64,000 nt of DNA from the NCBI RefSeq assembly GCF_900142365.1, contig NZ_FRAP01000008.1, positions 1-64,000 of the forward strand, written 5' to 3'. This DNA comes from Pseudonocardia thermophila. GTDB lineage: Bacteria > Actinomycetota > Actinomycetes > Mycobacteriales > Pseudonocardiaceae. The notes under the pieces were generated by a model that saw only the letters and a program-made list of their open reading frames with translations, did not search any database and had not been told where the DNA came from. Of the stretch, positions 1 to 8,912 are shown in pieces. A program made the translations under genes and the position numbers. Positions within the stretch are counted from its first letter, which is position 1. Each line of letters begins with the position of its first letter.

Positions 1-134
1 TCGCTTACGCCCAACCCTGGCTGTCCAACCACGAACGACACACCGCCCTCGACACCTGGGTCGATCGCTACAACACTCGACGCGCCCACTCCGCTCTCGG
101 TGGCCGACCCCCAGCCACCCGACTCGCCGCCTAA
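1..134 (+). mobile_element. IS481-family transposase, C-terminal fragment cut by the window edge
   Basis: The frame entering at base 3 reads 43 residues to a TAA at 132-134 and ends in RYNTRRAHSALGGRPPATRL. This is the characteristic tail of IS481-family DDE transposases, which join IS ends to target DNA. The catalytic residues lie outside the window, so it cannot be judged whether the element is intact. A candidate terminal repeat follows directly, which places the right end of the element beside the exopolysaccharide cluster. The family call rests on this tail alone. Confidence 0.85.
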
Positions 135-135
135 C

Positions 136-161
136 TGTCAACAACCTCCCGGGTCAGTACA
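136..161. repeat. Probable right terminal inverted repeat of the IS481-type element
   Basis: Directly after the transposase stop the sequence begins TGTCAACAACC and ends GGTCAGTACA. IS481-family ends usually start 5'-TGT and finish ACA, and the position is right. The partner repeat lies outside the window, so this is an inference. The remaining bases up to 411 show no gene and presumably hold the exopolysaccharide promoter, which I could not place. Confidence 0.5.
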
Positions 162-411
162 ACTAGCGCACGGCCGAGACGGGCGTTCTCAGCCAAGTTT
201 CAGGATCCGGGGGGCAACCTCGATCGGGGGTAAACGTCCATCACGGTGAGGAGTCGGGGCTCATCGGGCGATCGAACGTCGTCACTCGAACGAGTCCTGG
301 CCGCCCACTCGGAGTATCCCGAGACGTGAAACGTCTTTGGACAGGGTGGCGATAGGCCTGATGGATGCGCGGTCCTGGGGGGGACGTCCGCGCTGTACGC
401 AGGAGGACAGG

Positions 412-1905
412 TTGGCCGAGCTGTTCGAGTCCACGAGAGCGTCCGGCGTGCGATCGGGGGGTCGCGCGCACGCCGGGGAGCACTCGTCGCGCTCCACGTT
501 CAGCGCGATCGTGTTCTCCGCGGAACTGGTGGCGCTCGTCGCCGGTGTCGCGGCCGGTGCGCTGATCGCCGGGCCGGTCCCGGCGGCCGCCGACGGGATC
601 GCGATCCTGGCCGCTCTGCTGCTGGCCGGGCGCCGCGCCTGGCGCTTCCACCCGCTCGTCCTGTCGGACGTGCCCGCGCTCGCGCTGGCGGTGGCCGTCC
701 CGACGCTGCTCGTCGAGATCGCCCTGCCCGTGCTGGGGTTGCCCGGCCGCGCCGGCGCCCTGCTCACCGGGGCGTTCGTCTTCGTGCTGCTGGTCTTCTC
801 CCGCCTCGGCGCGTTCGCGCTGATCCGCAACCGGCGCCGCGCCGGCCGCGACCGGCTGCGCGCGATCATCGTGGGCGCCGCCGACGCCGGCACCCGGCTC
901 GGTCACAGCCTCGAGTGCAACCCCGACTTCGGCGTGGAGGTCGTCGGCTACGTCGACGACGACCGGCCCCTGCTGGTCGACCTGGGCCCCAACCTGGGCT
1001 CGGTCGAGTCGCTGCCGCAGCTGGTCGAGGAGCACGACGCCGAGCTGGTGCTCGTCGCCTTCGGCGCGCACGCCGACCACCACGTCATCGACGCCGTCCG
1101 CGAGCTGGACGCGTCGCCGTGCGACGTCTACGTCGTGCCGCGGATGTACGAGCTGCACCAGCACGGCGGCGCCACCGAGCTGATCGACGGCGTGCCGCTG
1201 GTCAAGCTGCGCCGCCCGGCCTTCCGCAGCCCCTCGTGGCGGCTCAAGCGGGTCATCGACGTCGTGGTCTCGGCGATCGCGCTGGTGCTCGTCAGCCCGG
1301 TGCTCGCCGTCATCGCGATCGCGGTGCGCCGCGAGACCGGCCCCGGGATCATCTTCAAGCAGGAGCGGATCGGCCTGCACGGCAAGCCGTTCACGCTGTA
1401 CAAGTTCCGGTCGCTGCGGCTCGCCGACGGCGAGGGCGACGTCCGCTGGAACATCGACACCGACTCGCGGCTCGGCCCGGTCGGCCGGTTCATCCGGGCC
1501 ACCAGCCTCGACGAGCTGCCGCAGCTGTTCAACGTCCTCAAGGGCGACATGAGCCTGGTCGGCCCGCGGCCGGAGCGGCCGTACTTCGTCGAGCGGTTCA
1601 ACGAGACGATCCCCGGCTACCGCTACCGCCACCGCGTCCCGGTCGGGCTCACCGGCTACGCCGCGGTCAACGGGCTGCGCGGGGACACGTCGATCCACCA
1701 GCGGGCGCACTACGACAACCTCTACATCGAGTCGTGGTCGCTCTGGCTCGACCTCAAGATCGCGATCTGGACGGTGCAGCAGCTCATCCCGAAGCGGGCG
1801 CCGGAGGCCGTGCTGCCGGTGCCGAACCCGCCGACGCTGCCGATCCCGATCGTGACCGACGTCGACGCGCAGGACACCCCGCGCGAGCCGCACCGCAGCC
1901 GCTGA
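412..1905 (+). CDS. Undecaprenyl-phosphate sugar-1-phosphate transferase (WcaJ/WbaP-type priming enzyme)
   Basis: This 497-residue membrane protein should start exopolysaccharide synthesis by moving a sugar-1-phosphate from a nucleotide sugar to undecaprenyl phosphate. The N-terminal half has several hydrophobic segments, followed by a CoA-binding-like domain (GAADAGTRLG). From about residue 275 comes the bacterial sugar transferase domain: a membrane segment after KRVIDVVVSAI, then IFKQERIGLHGKPF, KFRSLR, SLDELPQLFNVLKGDMSLVGPRP and GLTGYAAVNGLRG. The TTG at 412 is chosen because AGGAGG at 401-406 lies 5 bases upstream; in-frame starts at 337 and 361 lack such a site. It is the first gene of the cluster and lies 17 bases before a glycosyltransferase. 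Sugar specificity cannot be read from sequence. Confidence 0.92.
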   Translation: MAELFESTRASGVRSGGRAHAGEHSSRSTFSAIVFSAELVALVAGVAAGALIAGPVPAAADGIAILAALLLAGRRAWRFHPLVLSDVPALALAVAVPTLLVEIALPVLGLPGRAGALLTGAFVFVLLVFSRLGAFALIRNRRRAGRDRLRAIIVGAADAGTRLGHSLECNPDFGVEVVGYVDDDRPLLVDLGPNLGSVESLPQLVEEHDAELVLVAFGAHADHHVIDAVRELDASPCDVYVVPRMYELHQHGGATELIDGVPLVKLRRPAFRSPSWRLKRVIDVVVSAIALVLVSPVLAVIAIAVRRETGPGIIFKQERIGLHGKPFTLYKFRSLRLADGEGDVRWNIDTDSRLGPVGRFIRATSLDELPQLFNVLKGDMSLVGPRPERPYFVERFNETIPGYRYRHRVPVGLTGYAAVNGLRGDTSIHQRAHYDNLYIESWSLWLDLKIAIWTVQQLIPKRAPEAVLPVPNPPTLPIPIVTDVDAQDTPREPHRSR

Positions 1906-1922
1906 GCGGCAGAATCCCCTTC

Positions 1923-3092
1923 GTGCGGATCCTCCAGATCATCGACTCGTTCAGCTACGGCGGAGCGGAGCGGCTGCTCGCGACGCTCAACTCCGTAGCC
2001 CCCGACGCGGGGCTGGACATGACCGTGACCAGCCTCGCGCCGGCCTCCCAGCGCCGCAACGCGAGCCTGCCGGTGCTGGAGGCCGCCGGGCTCGAGCCGG
2101 CCTACGCCGACGTCGACAAGCTCCTCGACCCGCAGGGCATCCCGAAGCTGGTGCGGGTCATCAAGGCGTCCGGCTGCGAGGTCGTGCACGCCCACCTCGG
2201 CTACTCGGCCACGCTGGTGCCGATCGCGGCGCGGATCGCCGGCGTGCCGTGCGTGAGCACGCTGCACCACCTGCCACGGCGGCGCGACGCGCTCTCCGAC
2301 AAGGTCAAGAGCTGGCTGTGCATCCAGTCGGCCGAGCGCGGCCACGCCCTGATCTTCGTCTCCGACGCCGCGCGGCGCGCCGCCGGGCAGATCTACCGAC
2401 CGCACCCGTCGTGGCGCACCCTGCACAACGGGGTGGACCTCACCTCGTTCAACCCCGTCGACGGCCCGCCCGCGCCGCTGCCCGCGGACATCGACGTGCC
2501 GCCCGGCGCACCGGTGGTGTCGATCGTCGCAGCGGTCCGCGAGCCGAAGGGCCACGAGTACGCCGTCGCGGCGTGGCCGAAGGTGCGCGCGCAGGTGCCC
2601 GACGCGGTCCTGCTGATCGTCGGCGACGGACCGCACCTGCCCGCGCTGCGCGCCAAGGCCGAGGGCGTGCCGGGGATCGTGTTCACCGGGGCGCGCGAGG
2701 ACGTGCCGGCCATCCTGCGCGGATCCACCCTCGCCCTGCTCCCGTCGCTGACCGAGGCGCTGCCGACGTCGCTCATCGAGGCCGCGGCTACCGGGCTGGC
2801 CGTCGTCGCCACGACGGTCGGCGGCACCCCGGAGACCGTCGAGCACGGCCGGACCGGCATCCTCGTGGAGCCGCGGGACTCCGACGCGATCGCCACGGCT
2901 GTGACCGATCTGCTGATTGACAGCGCACGACGGGCGCAGTACGGGGCAGCGGGCCGTAAACTCGCGGAGGACAGGTTCGACCTCAGGCGGTGGGCCGGAC
3001 GGCTCGCTGACGTGTACGCCGAGGCTCTCGGCGAGAACGACCGCCGAAGGACCGCGATCCGTCCGGGGGCGATCGCGAAGCCAGAGGAGTGA
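1923..3092 (+). CDS. Glycosyltransferase family 4 (GT-B fold)
   Basis: This 389-residue protein probably adds a sugar to the lipid-linked exopolysaccharide repeat unit at the cytoplasmic membrane face. The N-terminus has the nucleotide-sugar GT-B pattern ILQIIDSFSYGGAERLL. The C-terminal GT4 domain shows VSIVAAVREPKGHEYAV, LLIVGDGP, FTGAREDVPAIL, and the donor-binding stretch LLPSLTEALPTSLIEAAATGL followed by GGTPETVEHGRTGILV. The GTG start at 1923 begins the conserved first strand (VRILQIID). It lies 17 bases after the priming transferase and 1 base before the Wzz-like gene, so all three are surely co-transcribed. Donor and acceptor are unknown. Confidence 0.92.
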   Translation: MRILQIIDSFSYGGAERLLATLNSVAPDAGLDMTVTSLAPASQRRNASLPVLEAAGLEPAYADVDKLLDPQGIPKLVRVIKASGCEVVHAHLGYSATLVPIAARIAGVPCVSTLHHLPRRRDALSDKVKSWLCIQSAERGHALIFVSDAARRAAGQIYRPHPSWRTLHNGVDLTSFNPVDGPPAPLPADIDVPPGAPVVSIVAAVREPKGHEYAVAAWPKVRAQVPDAVLLIVGDGPHLPALRAKAEGVPGIVFTGAREDVPAILRGSTLALLPSLTEALPTSLIEAAATGLAVVATTVGGTPETVEHGRTGILVEPRDSDAIATAVTDLLIDSARRAQYGAAGRKLAEDRFDLRRWAGRLADVYAEALGENDRRRTAIRPGAIAKPEE

Positions 3093-3093
3093 C

Positions 3094-3855
3094 GTGAACG
3101 AGGAGCGGCTTTCCCGCCGGACGATCATCGCCATCATGGCGGCCGGTCTGGTGACCGGGGTCGTCGCGCTGGTCGCGACGATGTTCGTCGTCGGCAACGC
3201 CAAGCCCACCTACACGGCCTCGGCGCTGCTGGCGGTGAAGCCGAGCACCCAGATCGCGCCCGGTGACACCCTGTCGACCTGGGAGGCGCTGTCCGGCGGT
3301 CAGACCGGCCGGGTGGCCAGCGAGGTCTACCAGCAGCCCCGGTTCGCCGCGGCCGCCGCGGCGGCGCTGGGCCTCCCCGAGACCGATCTCCGCGTCAGCG
3401 CGGGCCCACCCCCTGAGGCGGCCACGCTGATCCAGCTCACGGTCGAGGCGCCCTCGCCGCAGGCCGCGGAGCAGGCGGCCGCCCAGATCATCAAGGACGC
3501 CACCCCGGTCGCCACGGACGTCGCGGGCGGCACCCTGATCCAGATCATCACCGTGCAGGACCCCGCGGGTTCCGCGGTCGCGTCCGGCGTGCCGGCGACC
3601 CAGCTGCTCATCGTGGTGTTCATCGGTGGCCTGCTGGTCGGGTCCGGCGCCGCGTTGATCATCGCGCGGGCCCGGTCGCGCGGTGACGACGAGCCCGAGT
3701 TCTTCGACAGCGGCGAGTTCCGGGCGGTCCAGGGCTACGGTCGACCGGCCGGCCCGCCCGCCCCGGGTGGCCGTCCGGTCAACGGGGGCGGTCCCTACGG
3801 CCCGCCGCGCCGGCCGGTCGCCGATCCGCGGGTCCAGCAGCAGCCGCCGCGGTGA
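3094..3855 (+). CDS. Wzz-like polysaccharide chain-length determinant (copolymerase)
   Basis: This 253-residue inner-membrane protein has the Wzz layout: one membrane helix near residues 10-32, an extracytoplasmic part starting KPTYTASALLAVKPST, and a second helix near 168-190 (LLIVVFIGGLLVGSGAALII). A Gly/Pro-rich cytoplasmic tail without an obvious kinase domain follows. The family sets polymer length together with a Wzy polymerase, and the next gene encodes one. The GTG at 3094 follows the Shine-Dalgarno sequence AGAGGAG. Its stop overlaps the Wzy start by 4 bases, implying translational coupling. No tyrosine-kinase partner is visible in the window. Confidence 0.85.
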   Translation: MNEERLSRRTIIAIMAAGLVTGVVALVATMFVVGNAKPTYTASALLAVKPSTQIAPGDTLSTWEALSGGQTGRVASEVYQQPRFAAAAAAALGLPETDLRVSAGPPPEAATLIQLTVEAPSPQAAEQAAAQIIKDATPVATDVAGGTLIQIITVQDPAGSAVASGVPATQLLIVVFIGGLLVGSGAALIIARARSRGDDEPEFFDSGEFRAVQGYGRPAGPPAPGGRPVNGGGPYGPPRRPVADPRVQQQPPR

Positions 3856-5939
3856 CCGCGGTCGCGCCGCCCGCCCCGGCAGCCCCACCGCCACCGCCGC
3901 CGCCGCGTCCCCGGCTGCCGCTCGGGCTCACCCCGCTGCACGTCGGCACGATCGCCGTCGGCATCGGGGTGCTCGCCGTCTTCATCTCGCTCGCGATCAA
4001 CCCGATCGCCGGCCTGCTGGCCGTCGGCGTGGTGGTCGGCCTGACCGTGGCCGCGTGGGCGGTGTGGAACCCGACGGTCGCGCTGTGCCTGCTCGTCGCC
4101 GGTGAGTTCTGCAACCTGTCCGGCGTCTTCGAGAACCGGGTGCCGGGCGTCTACATGGCCACGCTCGGGCTCTCGCTGCTGGCCACGGTGGCCGCCGTGG
4201 CCCGGGAGAAGTACCGCTCGCGGATCCGGCGCAACTGGTGGCAGCCGCTCGTGCTGGTCATCGTCTACCTGATCTCGATCGTGCCGTCGGCGATCGGCTC
4301 GGCGGATCCGGCGCTGACCGCCACTGCGCTCGACGACTGGGTCAAGAACCTGGTCATGCTCACGGTCGTCCTGCTGCTCCTGCAGATGTCGGACCGGCCG
4401 TGGGCGTTCGCGATCGCCGCGATCCTGCCGATGTCGACGATCTGCGTGATGATGGCCCTCAACGAGTGGGTCGTCGGCAACGGATTCACGTTCGGCGGGT
4501 TCTCCACGATCGCCTCCGAGGCAGGTGCCGACATCGCCGCCGCCCGGCACTCCGGCCCCACCGCCGACGCGAACTACTGGGGCCGGTTCCTGCTGATCGG
4601 GCTGCCGCTGGCGATGGCGCTGGCGCACCGGGCGTGGAAGGCCAAGCGGCGCTGGCCGCTGCTGTGGTGGATCGGCCACTCGTTCCTGCTGTTCCTGGGC
4701 ATCTACCTCACCCAGTCCCGCGGCACCCTGGTCGCGGCCGGTGCGGCCGTCGTCGTCTGGATCATCGCGGTGGGCCCGCAGATGCGCCGGATGGCGCTGT
4801 TCCTGCTGCCGCTGTCGGTGCTCGCGCTGGCGCTGCCCGGCATCGGTGACCGGCTGCTCACCCTCACCGAGGCGTTCAGCGGGCCGTCCTACGCCGCCGA
4901 CCAATCGTTGGTCGAGCGCAGCAACGTCGCCGACGTGGCGTTCACGGTCTTCGAGAAGAACCCGATCTTCGGCACCGGGCCGGCCACGTTCAAGACCGAG
5001 ATCGCCGAGTACGCGCCGCTGGCCAACACCGGCTCCACCGGTGACATCACCGCCACGCACAACCTCTACCTGGAGATCCTCGCCGACACCGGCATCGTCG
5101 GCATGGCGGGCTGGATCGTCTTCGTCGGCGGGTCGATCCTGCTCGCGATGCGCGCGGTGATCCGGCTCGCGGGCGCCCGCCCGGACGGCGGCCGCGACGG
5201 CCGGCCGACCCGCGCGCTCGCCGCCGGGTCGCTCGCCGGGCTCGTCGGCTGGTCGGTGGCCAGCACCTTCCTGCACATCGCCTACCCGCGCATCCTGCTG
5301 CTGGCCTGCGCGTTCGCCGGCACGCTGTACTCGATCGCGTTCGCCGACCGGCGACTGGACCGTCCGTTCGCCCTCGCCGCTACCCGGCGCGCCCAGCGCG
5401 GGTTCCGGTTCGGCCTGGTCGCGACCATCGCCACGACGATCGCCGCCGCGCTGGTGGCGGGCACCCTGCTCACCGCGCTGTCGCGCACCACGTACGTGGC
5501 GGTCACCGACATGACGCTGCTGCCGACGTCGGACCCGGACAACTACCCCGGATACGCGCTGGGCATCCGGGGCCGCCAAGACGTCCTCCCGACGTACGCC
5601 GCGGTCATCCAGCACGGGGCGCCGCAGCCGGAGACCACCGTGTCGGCCGACCCGCCGCGCGGGGTGATGAGCGTGCGCGCCGTCGCCGACACCCCCGAGG
5701 AAGCCGTCGCGCGGCGCGACGCCGTCGTGCGCTCGGCGCAGACCATCGTGGAGCGCCAGGGCCTCGGCGCCGCGTTCCGCACCGTGATCGTCGACGAGAA
5801 GGCGCCGGAGTCGACGCTGGAGATCACCACGACGATCGTGCGGATCGTGCTGATCGCGACGATCGTGGAGATCCTCGTCGTCATCTCGCTCTCGGCGCGG
5901 CTGCGCCGGGAAGAGCGCCGCCAGGGCGGGTTCGTCTAG
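3852..5939 (+). CDS. Wzy/O-antigen-ligase-type polymerase with a C-terminal Wzz-like domain
   Basis: This 695-residue polytopic membrane protein has many hydrophobic helices and the ligase/polymerase loop motif THNLYLEILADTGIVGMAGW near residue 402, as in the O-antigen ligase/Wzy superfamily that polymerises lipid-linked repeat units. After the last polymerase helices there is a further module: a helix at about 522-545, an extracytoplasmic segment starting TTYVAVTDMTLLPTSD with TPEEAVARRDAVVRSAQ, and a final helix at about 662-682. This module mirrors the separate Wzz protein encoded just upstream. The GTG at 3852 overlaps that gene by 4 bases. A polymerase fused to its own length-control domain is unusual. 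The fusion reading is inference from topology and motif similarity. Confidence 0.85.
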   Translation: MTAVAPPAPAAPPPPPPPRPRLPLGLTPLHVGTIAVGIGVLAVFISLAINPIAGLLAVGVVVGLTVAAWAVWNPTVALCLLVAGEFCNLSGVFENRVPGVYMATLGLSLLATVAAVAREKYRSRIRRNWWQPLVLVIVYLISIVPSAIGSADPALTATALDDWVKNLVMLTVVLLLLQMSDRPWAFAIAAILPMSTICVMMALNEWVVGNGFTFGGFSTIASEAGADIAAARHSGPTADANYWGRFLLIGLPLAMALAHRAWKAKRRWPLLWWIGHSFLLFLGIYLTQSRGTLVAAGAAVVVWIIAVGPQMRRMALFLLPLSVLALALPGIGDRLLTLTEAFSGPSYAADQSLVERSNVADVAFTVFEKNPIFGTGPATFKTEIAEYAPLANTGSTGDITATHNLYLEILADTGIVGMAGWIVFVGGSILLAMRAVIRLAGARPDGGRDGRPTRALAAGSLAGLVGWSVASTFLHIAYPRILLLACAFAGTLYSIAFADRRLDRPFALAATRRAQRGFRFGLVATIATTIAAALVAGTLLTALSRTTYVAVTDMTLLPTSDPDNYPGYALGIRGRQDVLPTYAAVIQHGAPQPETTVSADPPRGVMSVRAVADTPEEAVARRDAVVRSAQTIVERQGLGAAFRTVIVDEKAPESTLEITTTIVRIVLIATIVEILVVISLSARLRREERRQGGFV

Positions 5940-5953
5940 GCCCTTCGTCGGGA

Positions 5954-7042
5954 TCAGTCGTCGGGATCGGCGCCGCGGGTGCTCGGTCCGGGGCCGCGGC
6001 CGTGCACGGCGTCCTGCGTGCAGCGGTTGAGCACGGGCGCGACCGCCGGGCGGCCGGCCGGCTCGGGCAGCTCGAGCACCTGCATGCGGTCGAACGGGAT
6101 CTCGTCGATGTCGGCCCAGATCGAGCTCGCCCACTCGACGGGGTACGGGAAGCGGGTGTAGGCCTGCGGCGCCGCGGCGTAGAGGGTGAGCCCGCCGGAG
6201 GTGTCGACGAGGATCATCCCGTACTTCTGCAGCGCCTCCGCGATCGCGCGCTGCTCGGGGCTCAGCCCGAGCGCGTCGAGGTTCAGCGCGGGATCCAGCC
6301 GCAGCCGCGCGCCCGCCGGCAACGCGGGGACGTCGGGCGCGGCCCGGCCGTCGCTGGTGGTGGCCGGGGACACCGCGGCGTCGCGGCGCACCCACGGTGT
6401 GGCGAACGCCAGTGCGTGGTCGATGCGCCCCGCGGCCAGCTCCTGCGGCCAGATGAGCCCGGCCTCTGCGGAGATCCCGGTGCCGCGGGCGGCGAGGCCG
6501 TCCGGGTAGACGCCGGCGCCGTCGATCGGGGTGGCGTTCACCCAGGACGCCGTCCACGCACCGTCGTCGAACCGGGCCTGCCAGAACTCGTAGACACAGC
6601 CCGACGAGCGGTCCAGCACCACCAGGTGGCCGTCCTCGCGGCTGTCCGGCGCAGCGTTGTCCGGGATCGGCACGGCGGGCAGCGCCCAGCCGCCCGCGAC
6701 GAAGTCCTTCCCGGCCACGACGCGGTAGCGCGGGGTGTCGGCGGCAGCCTCGTAGACGGGGATCGTGTAGCCGTTCACCGAGACGACCGGCGCTTCCTTC
6801 GATCGATCCGGCTTGACCATCAGCTGGCGGACGTACTCGGCGGAGCGCGGATCGATCGGGGCGTTCGCCGGGATCGGCCGGTGCCAGACGCTGTCGGCCG
6901 CGCGGAACACGTCCGAACCGTCCGGCCCCTCGATCGCCGTGCCGCGCTGGGGCGGACCGCCCGCGCACCCGGCCAGCAGCACGGCCAGGCCGGCGGCCAG
7001 CGCGGCCAGCCGCCGCACCGAACGCGCGCCCGCAGCCGTCAT
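5954..7042 (-). CDS. Secreted lipoprotein of unknown function, paralogue of the protein at 7323-8780
   Basis: This 362-residue protein begins with a signal peptide and lipobox (LAVLLAGCAGG; lipidated Cys about residue 26), so it should sit on the outer face of the membrane. The ATG at 7042 is chosen because AGGAG stands 5 bases upstream; longer in-frame versions have no signal peptide at their N-terminus. Conserved blocks shared with the divergent neighbour are DGHLVVLDRSSGCVYEFW, GRIDHALAFATPW and EALQKYGMILVDTSGGLTLYA. The Asp/His/Trp-rich blocks look like an enzyme or a carbohydrate-binding beta-sandwich, but I do not recognise the family. Its place in the cluster suggests a role in polymer modification or attachment. 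Confidence 0.8.
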   Translation of the reverse strand: MTAAGARSVRRLAALAAGLAVLLAGCAGGPPQRGTAIEGPDGSDVFRAADSVWHRPIPANAPIDPRSAEYVRQLMVKPDRSKEAPVVSVNGYTIPVYEAAADTPRYRVVAGKDFVAGGWALPAVPIPDNAAPDSREDGHLVVLDRSSGCVYEFWQARFDDGAWTASWVNATPIDGAGVYPDGLAARGTGISAEAGLIWPQELAAGRIDHALAFATPWVRRDAAVSPATTSDGRAAPDVPALPAGARLRLDPALNLDALGLSPEQRAIAEALQKYGMILVDTSGGLTLYAAAPQAYTRFPYPVEWASSIWADIDEIPFDRMQVLELPEPAGRPAVAPVLNRCTQDAVHGRGPGPSTRGADPDD

Positions 7043-7322
7043 CCCGCTCCTCGCCTCGCCGGTCCCGTCGGGCTCACCGTACTCACCCGGCCGGGCGGTC
7101 CCCGGCCTGGCAGAACGACCCGTCCGCGTGGCAACCCGGCCGCTCGTCCCATCGTTACTAGGCTGAACGGGCGTGCCGGTCGTCGATCTCTGCACAGCGT
7201 GTCGTCGACTTCGCTAGGAGATCACCCGATTGCCGAGCAACCCTTCGGCACACTGGGGTCCTCTCGGGGGAGAGAACCGCCGGCACGCGGGGATCGCCGG
7301 CCACACGAAAGGGACAGGACGC
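7043..7322. promoter_or_regulatory. Divergent intergenic region between the two paralogues
   Basis: These 280 bases separate two head-to-head genes and must contain both promoters. On the plus strand TAGGCT at about 7159-7164 resembles an actinobacterial -10 box, but no matching -35 box is clear. AAAGGGACAGG just before 7323 is the ribosome site of the plus-strand gene. No RNA motif was recognised. Confidence 0.35.
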
Positions 7323-8780
7323 GTGACTCGACACCGGGCGCCGGACGCGCCCGCGCGCCGACGGAGCCGTCGCCGATCGTCTCGTCGTGCCAGCGACTCC
7401 TCCGTCACGCAGACCGGCAGCATCGCGCAGACCATCGTCGCCGAGGCACTGACCGCTGGGACCCTGACCACGGATGCCCTGACCCCGGGTGCGCAGACCG
7501 CTGCGGCCCGGCACGCGGCAGCCGAGGACGGCGACGCTCCCCGGGCCGCCACCGCGCTGCTCGAGCGCGAGGCCACCGCCGACCGGGCGATCGTCGTGCA
7601 GGACACCGCGGACCACGATCCCGGTGTCGCGCGGGTGCGCGGGCGGCGCCAGCTCGCCCTGTCGGCCCTGTCCGTGTTGTGCGTCGCCGGGCTGGTCGGG
7701 CTCTTCGTGAACGTGGTCGACGGCGGGCGCGGGGTCGACCCGACCGGCTTCGACGTGATCGCCGACGCGCCCGAGCCGGGCGATCTACCGCGGTCGCTCG
7801 TCGATCCGCCGTCGCTCGACGGCCCGAAGCCAGGCCGGGCCGCCGCGCCGAACGTGACCGGCAGGGGCGACGACCGCGGGTCCGGCCCTGTCGCGCGCGG
7901 GGTGTCGTCGCTGTTCGGCGGCGCGAACAGCCCGTGGGTGCAGCCCGCGACCGGCCCGGTCGACCCGAACTCCGCCGCGATGGTGGCCGGGTTCTCCGGC
8001 GAGAAGTTCCAGATGTCCACCGGCATGTGGACGGTGCCGCTGTACTTCGCCGACGCGAACACGCCGCGCCGCAACGTGCCGATCACCTCGGGGTGGACGG
8101 AGTTCAGCTCGCTGCCGAACGTGCCGGTGCCGCCGAACGCGAAGCCGGACCCGTCCGACGACGCGCACCTGACGATCGTCGATCGGGCCCGCGGCTGCGT
8201 CTACGACTTCTGGGGCGCCTCGGGCAGCGGCAGCAGCCTGACGGCGAAGCTCGGCAACGCGATGCCGATCGACTCATCCGGCGTCGATCCGGGCGGCCTG
8301 GGGGCGCGCGCATCCGGGTTCTCCGGCGCCGCCGGCTTGGTCACCTACGAGGACCTCAAGAAGGGCTCGATCGACCACGCGCTGGTCTTCGCCTACCCGA
8401 AGACGCGGTCCGGTGGCCCGGTGGCGCCCGCCACCAAGAGCGACGGCCGGACCGGCGGCTCGGACGCGATCCCGATCGGCGCCCGGGTCCGCCTGGACCC
8501 GACGCTGAACCTCAACAGCCTCGGCCTCAACCGGTACGAGATGATGATCGCCCGTGCGCTGCAGAAGTACGGGATGATCCTCGGTGACACCAGCGGCGGG
8601 TTCACGATCTACGCCCAGCACCCGCAGAGCGTGCCGGGCGGGTCGTACGGCGGCCTGCTGCCGGACGTCACGTGGGTGGATCTGAGCAAGATCCCCACCA
8701 ACAAGTTCCAGGTCATGAAGCTGGGGCCGCAGCGGGAGAACGCGTCCAGGACGGTCGGGAACCGCTGCAACGGCGCCTGA
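7323..8780 (+). CDS. Membrane-anchored extracytoplasmic protein of unknown function, paralogue of 5954-7042
   Basis: This 485-residue protein has an Arg-rich, then Ala/Thr-rich cytoplasmic N-terminus, one membrane helix near residues 110-131 (ALSVLCVAGLVGLFVNVV) and a large extracytoplasmic domain. That domain matches the divergent lipoprotein block by block: DDAHLTIVDRARGCVYDFW, GSIDHALVFAYP and RALQKYGMILGDTSGGFTIYA. It is therefore anchored by a helix where its paralogue is anchored by a lipid. The GTG at 7323 follows AAAGGGACAGG; the extra upstream frame from 7230 has no ribosome site. Function is unknown. Retention of the same Asp, His, Cys and Trp positions in both copies argues for a conserved catalytic or ligand site. 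Confidence 0.8.
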   Translation: MTRHRAPDAPARRRSRRRSSRRASDSSVTQTGSIAQTIVAEALTAGTLTTDALTPGAQTAAARHAAAEDGDAPRAATALLEREATADRAIVVQDTADHDPGVARVRGRRQLALSALSVLCVAGLVGLFVNVVDGGRGVDPTGFDVIADAPEPGDLPRSLVDPPSLDGPKPGRAAAPNVTGRGDDRGSGPVARGVSSLFGGANSPWVQPATGPVDPNSAAMVAGFSGEKFQMSTGMWTVPLYFADANTPRRNVPITSGWTEFSSLPNVPVPPNAKPDPSDDAHLTIVDRARGCVYDFWGASGSGSSLTAKLGNAMPIDSSGVDPGGLGARASGFSGAAGLVTYEDLKKGSIDHALVFAYPKTRSGGPVAPATKSDGRTGGSDAIPIGARVRLDPTLNLNSLGLNRYEMMIARALQKYGMILGDTSGGFTIYAQHPQSVPGGSYGGLLPDVTWVDLSKIPTNKFQVMKLGPQRENASRTVGNRCNGA

Positions 8781-8912
8781 GCGCCGGCCCGACCCGACCC
8801 CGCGACGGGGTGGAGCAACGACGCTCCCTAAGGTGGCGTAAGCCCATTGCGCCCGAACCGTTAGTCCGATTGGGGCGCCGTGCGCGCGACCCCCACGCAA
8901 GGAGCGATGCCG

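Noticed and set aside
241..1893. A 550-codon minus-strand frame opposite the priming transferase
   Set aside because: It is the antisense reading of a gene with full sugar-transferase motifs; there is no ribosome site and the composition is repetitive Arg/Val/Asp.
3795..6968. A 1057-codon open frame on the minus strand
   Set aside because: It lies antisense to the Wzy-like gene and is very rich in Arg, Asp, Gly and His, as expected for the opposite strand of high-GC coding DNA. The plus-strand reading has clear membrane helices and family motifs.
6002..8587. An 861-codon open frame on the plus strand
   Set aside because: It runs against the lipoprotein gene and then out of frame through its paralogue. 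Composition is Arg/Gly-rich without any domain; the two paralogous genes explain the region.
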